Shown: one piece after another, positions 62,601 to 64,000 of the stretch
Numbering within the stretch: position 1 is the first letter of the stretch
Layout of the letters: each line of letters opens with the position of its first letter
Made by a program: the position numbers and the translations under genes
The notes under the pieces: model-generated
Databases searched by the model: none
What the model saw: the letters and a program-made list of their open reading frames with translations, nothing else
Told to the model about the DNA's origin: nothing
NCBI GenBank assembly: GCA_944990035.1
Contig: CALYLX010000098.1
Location: 682,001-746,000 of the forward strand
Origin: Clitopilus passeckerianus
Lineage: Eukaryota > Basidiomycota > Agaricomycetes > Agaricales > Entolomataceae
Length of the DNA stretch: 64,000 nt
Direction: 5' to 3'

Positions 62601-64000
62601 TCAGGGTCAATAATTGAACTCTTACTGAGTTGTGATGGCATCCAAATCGACTCCAAGGATGAAGATGGCCGGACGCCCTTTTCTCATGCAGCTTGGTCTG
62701 GCAATCACTCAATTGTTACGCTTCTTCTTGAACAAGGTGGTGTGGAGGTGGATTCAAAGGACAAGAACGGCCGAACCGCCTTCTCATACGTGGCTCAATA
62801 TGGTAACGAACCCACCTTCAATGTCCTACTTGAGCATGGAGACGTTGAGATAGACTCAAAGGCTAACAACGGTCGGACGCCCTTTTCTTATGCGGCTGAG
62901 ATGGGACACCAGCCTATCATCAGGCTCCTCCTTGATCATGGAGGCATCCAGGTGGACTCAAAGGACGGAAGTGGCAGAACACCCTTTTCATATGCGGCTC
63001 AGAGGGGCCAGGACTCTATCGTCAGGCTCCTCCTCGAGCGTCGAGCAGTTGAAGCGGACTCCAAGGACAACAACGGCCGGAGCCCCCTGTCATTTGCAGC
63101 CGAATACAGCTCGGAGTCAGTCATAAAGCAGCTTCTAGAGGATCCGGGCATTGACGTGGATTCAATGGATAACTATGGCCGGACGCCTTTTTCATACGCG
63201 GCCGAACGAGGTTCGGAGTCGATCGTCAGCATCTTCCTTCGACATGGAGGCACCAACGTTGGTTCAAAGGATCATAACGGTCGTTCACCCTTTTCACACG
63301 CGAACTCTTCGATTTGGCGTACGGCTCAGGACACTGAAGCCGTCCTCAAGCTCCTGCTTACGCATCCAGGCGTTGATGTCGACTTCAAAGACAACCATGG
63401 CCGGACTCCCCTTTCATACGCGGCTGAGCATGGTCTGGAGCAAGCTATCAAGTTGCTCCTTCAGCATGGCGGTGTCGAGGTGGACACGAAAGACAATGTC
63501 GGTCGGACCCCATTTTCGTATGCCGTAGGCGCTGGAAAGAAGTCGATCACCATGCTCCTTGTTGGGCATGGAGGACTTGAGGTAGATTCAAAGGATGCCA
63601 ACGGCCGGACACCCCTTTCACACATAGCCCAGAATGGCGTGCAGTCAATGATGGGACTGTATTACTTTTTTCCGACAACCGCCTCCTGCTTGGCGGAAAC
63701 TGACGAGGAGTCAATTGCCCAAATTCTCCTTGAGCTTGGAGTCACGGCAGACTCCAGGGACAGTCATGGCCGTACTCCCTTCTCGTATGCGGCCGCGTCG
63801 GGCAAGTTGTCGATCATGGAGCTCCTGCTTGAGGATGGAAAAGTCGAGGTGGACTCGAAGGATAAGGACGGCCGGACACCTTTATCACATGCGGCCCAAG
63901 GAAACCGAGAGTCAACTTGCAAGTTCCTCCTTCAGTATGGGGGCATAGGGGCGGACTCGAAGGACAACTGGGGACGTACTGCCCTCTCGTATGCTGCCGA
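59675..64000 (+). CDS. NLR paralogue 3: TM helix, helical domain, NACHT, ankyrin array; cut by right edge
   Basis: Exons 59675-60098, 60156-60392, 60448-60453 (6 nt), 60502-60675, 60727-60751 (Walker A), 60805-61371, 61425-61795 and 61846 to the edge. The start is MLYLLLAGAAILLGCIFW with basic flank, then VSYDACSACLQ and LLLEGWRKDSFELLRSN. The Gly-rich segment has VNIYGGKFVNASGG and VYNVAGDVWRIT. NACHT motifs are GIPGVGKT, LVLDALDEF and LITSRVLGE. The ankyrin part contains about 16 repeats before the window ends. One intron between the helical and Gly-rich parts, present in copies 1 and 2, is absent here and the linker is shorter. No stop interrupts the frame, so the gene appears intact. Role by family: intracellular recognition and cell-death signalling. 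Confidence 0.9.
62463..64000 (+). repeat. Ankyrin array of NLR copy 3, 102-nt period with two insertions
   Basis: Eight exact 102-nt units run from 62463 to 63278. A unit of 120 nt follows (63279-63398, 18-nt insertion around NSSIWRTAQD). Then come units at 63399 and 63501, a 165-nt unit at 63603 (63-nt insertion including YYFFPTTASCLAETDEE), and units at 63768, 63870 and 63972. Both insertions are multiples of three, so frame is kept. The array continues beyond the window. Confidence 0.88.

Overview
The window is nuclear DNA of a filamentous basidiomycete, most likely an Agaricomycete. Almost every gene is cut by many short GT..AG introns of roughly 45-70 nt. The gene set fits this group: ankyrin NACHT (NLR/STAND) proteins, a bifunctional mitochondrial ARG5,6 precursor, an F-box protein of the expanded agaric type, CE16-like GDSL hydrolases and a Zn2Cys6 regulator. 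All exon structures were read by eye from splice signals and reading frame, so boundaries are models and not transcript-supported. Species cannot be named.

Layout. 1-2025: 3' part of a minus-strand gene for an unrecognised helical, coiled-coil protein that runs off the left edge. 2.0-6.1 kb: no convincing gene. 6.27-10.24 kb and 14.90-19.27 kb: two plus-strand NLR paralogues. Between them lies a gene of a nuclease-fold-like agaric family (about 12.0-13.4 kb). 20.2-22.6 kb: FAD-linked oxidase, minus strand. 23.2-27.2 kb: a segment present three times, carrying one relic and two intact copies of a 160-residue protein of unknown function. 27.4-27.7 kb: a decayed N-terminal fragment of the same NLR family on the minus strand. 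28.5-29.8 kb: a membrane protein behind a promoter with cell-cycle-type motifs. 30.8-57.8 kb: a mostly housekeeping block with calcineurin A, an isoprenylcysteine methyltransferase-like protein, two tandem GDSL esterases, a C2H2 factor, a VHS-GAT sorting protein, ARG5,6, a Zn2Cys6 factor, a BEM46-like hydrolase, a UBC13-like E2, an F-box/LRR-like protein and a conserved hypothetical. 59.7-64.0 kb: a third NLR paralogue that runs off the right edge.

The most interesting content is the NLR family. All three copies share a short N-terminal membrane helix, an unrecognised helical domain, a glycine/asparagine-rich segment like the amyloid-type motifs of fungal NLRs, a NACHT domain whose P-loop is split by introns, and an ankyrin array with an exact 102-nt (34-residue) period. 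They also share a 6-nt micro-exon and a conserved upstream sequence block. Copy 1 has a TGG-to-TAG change at codon 18 and a 3' end that breaks off in mid-repeat, so it looks like a decaying member. The fragment at 27.4-27.7 kb is a fourth, more decayed member. This points to birth-and-death evolution of a membrane-anchored NLR family, probably in non-self recognition or programmed cell death. That role is inferred from the family and not shown by the sequence.
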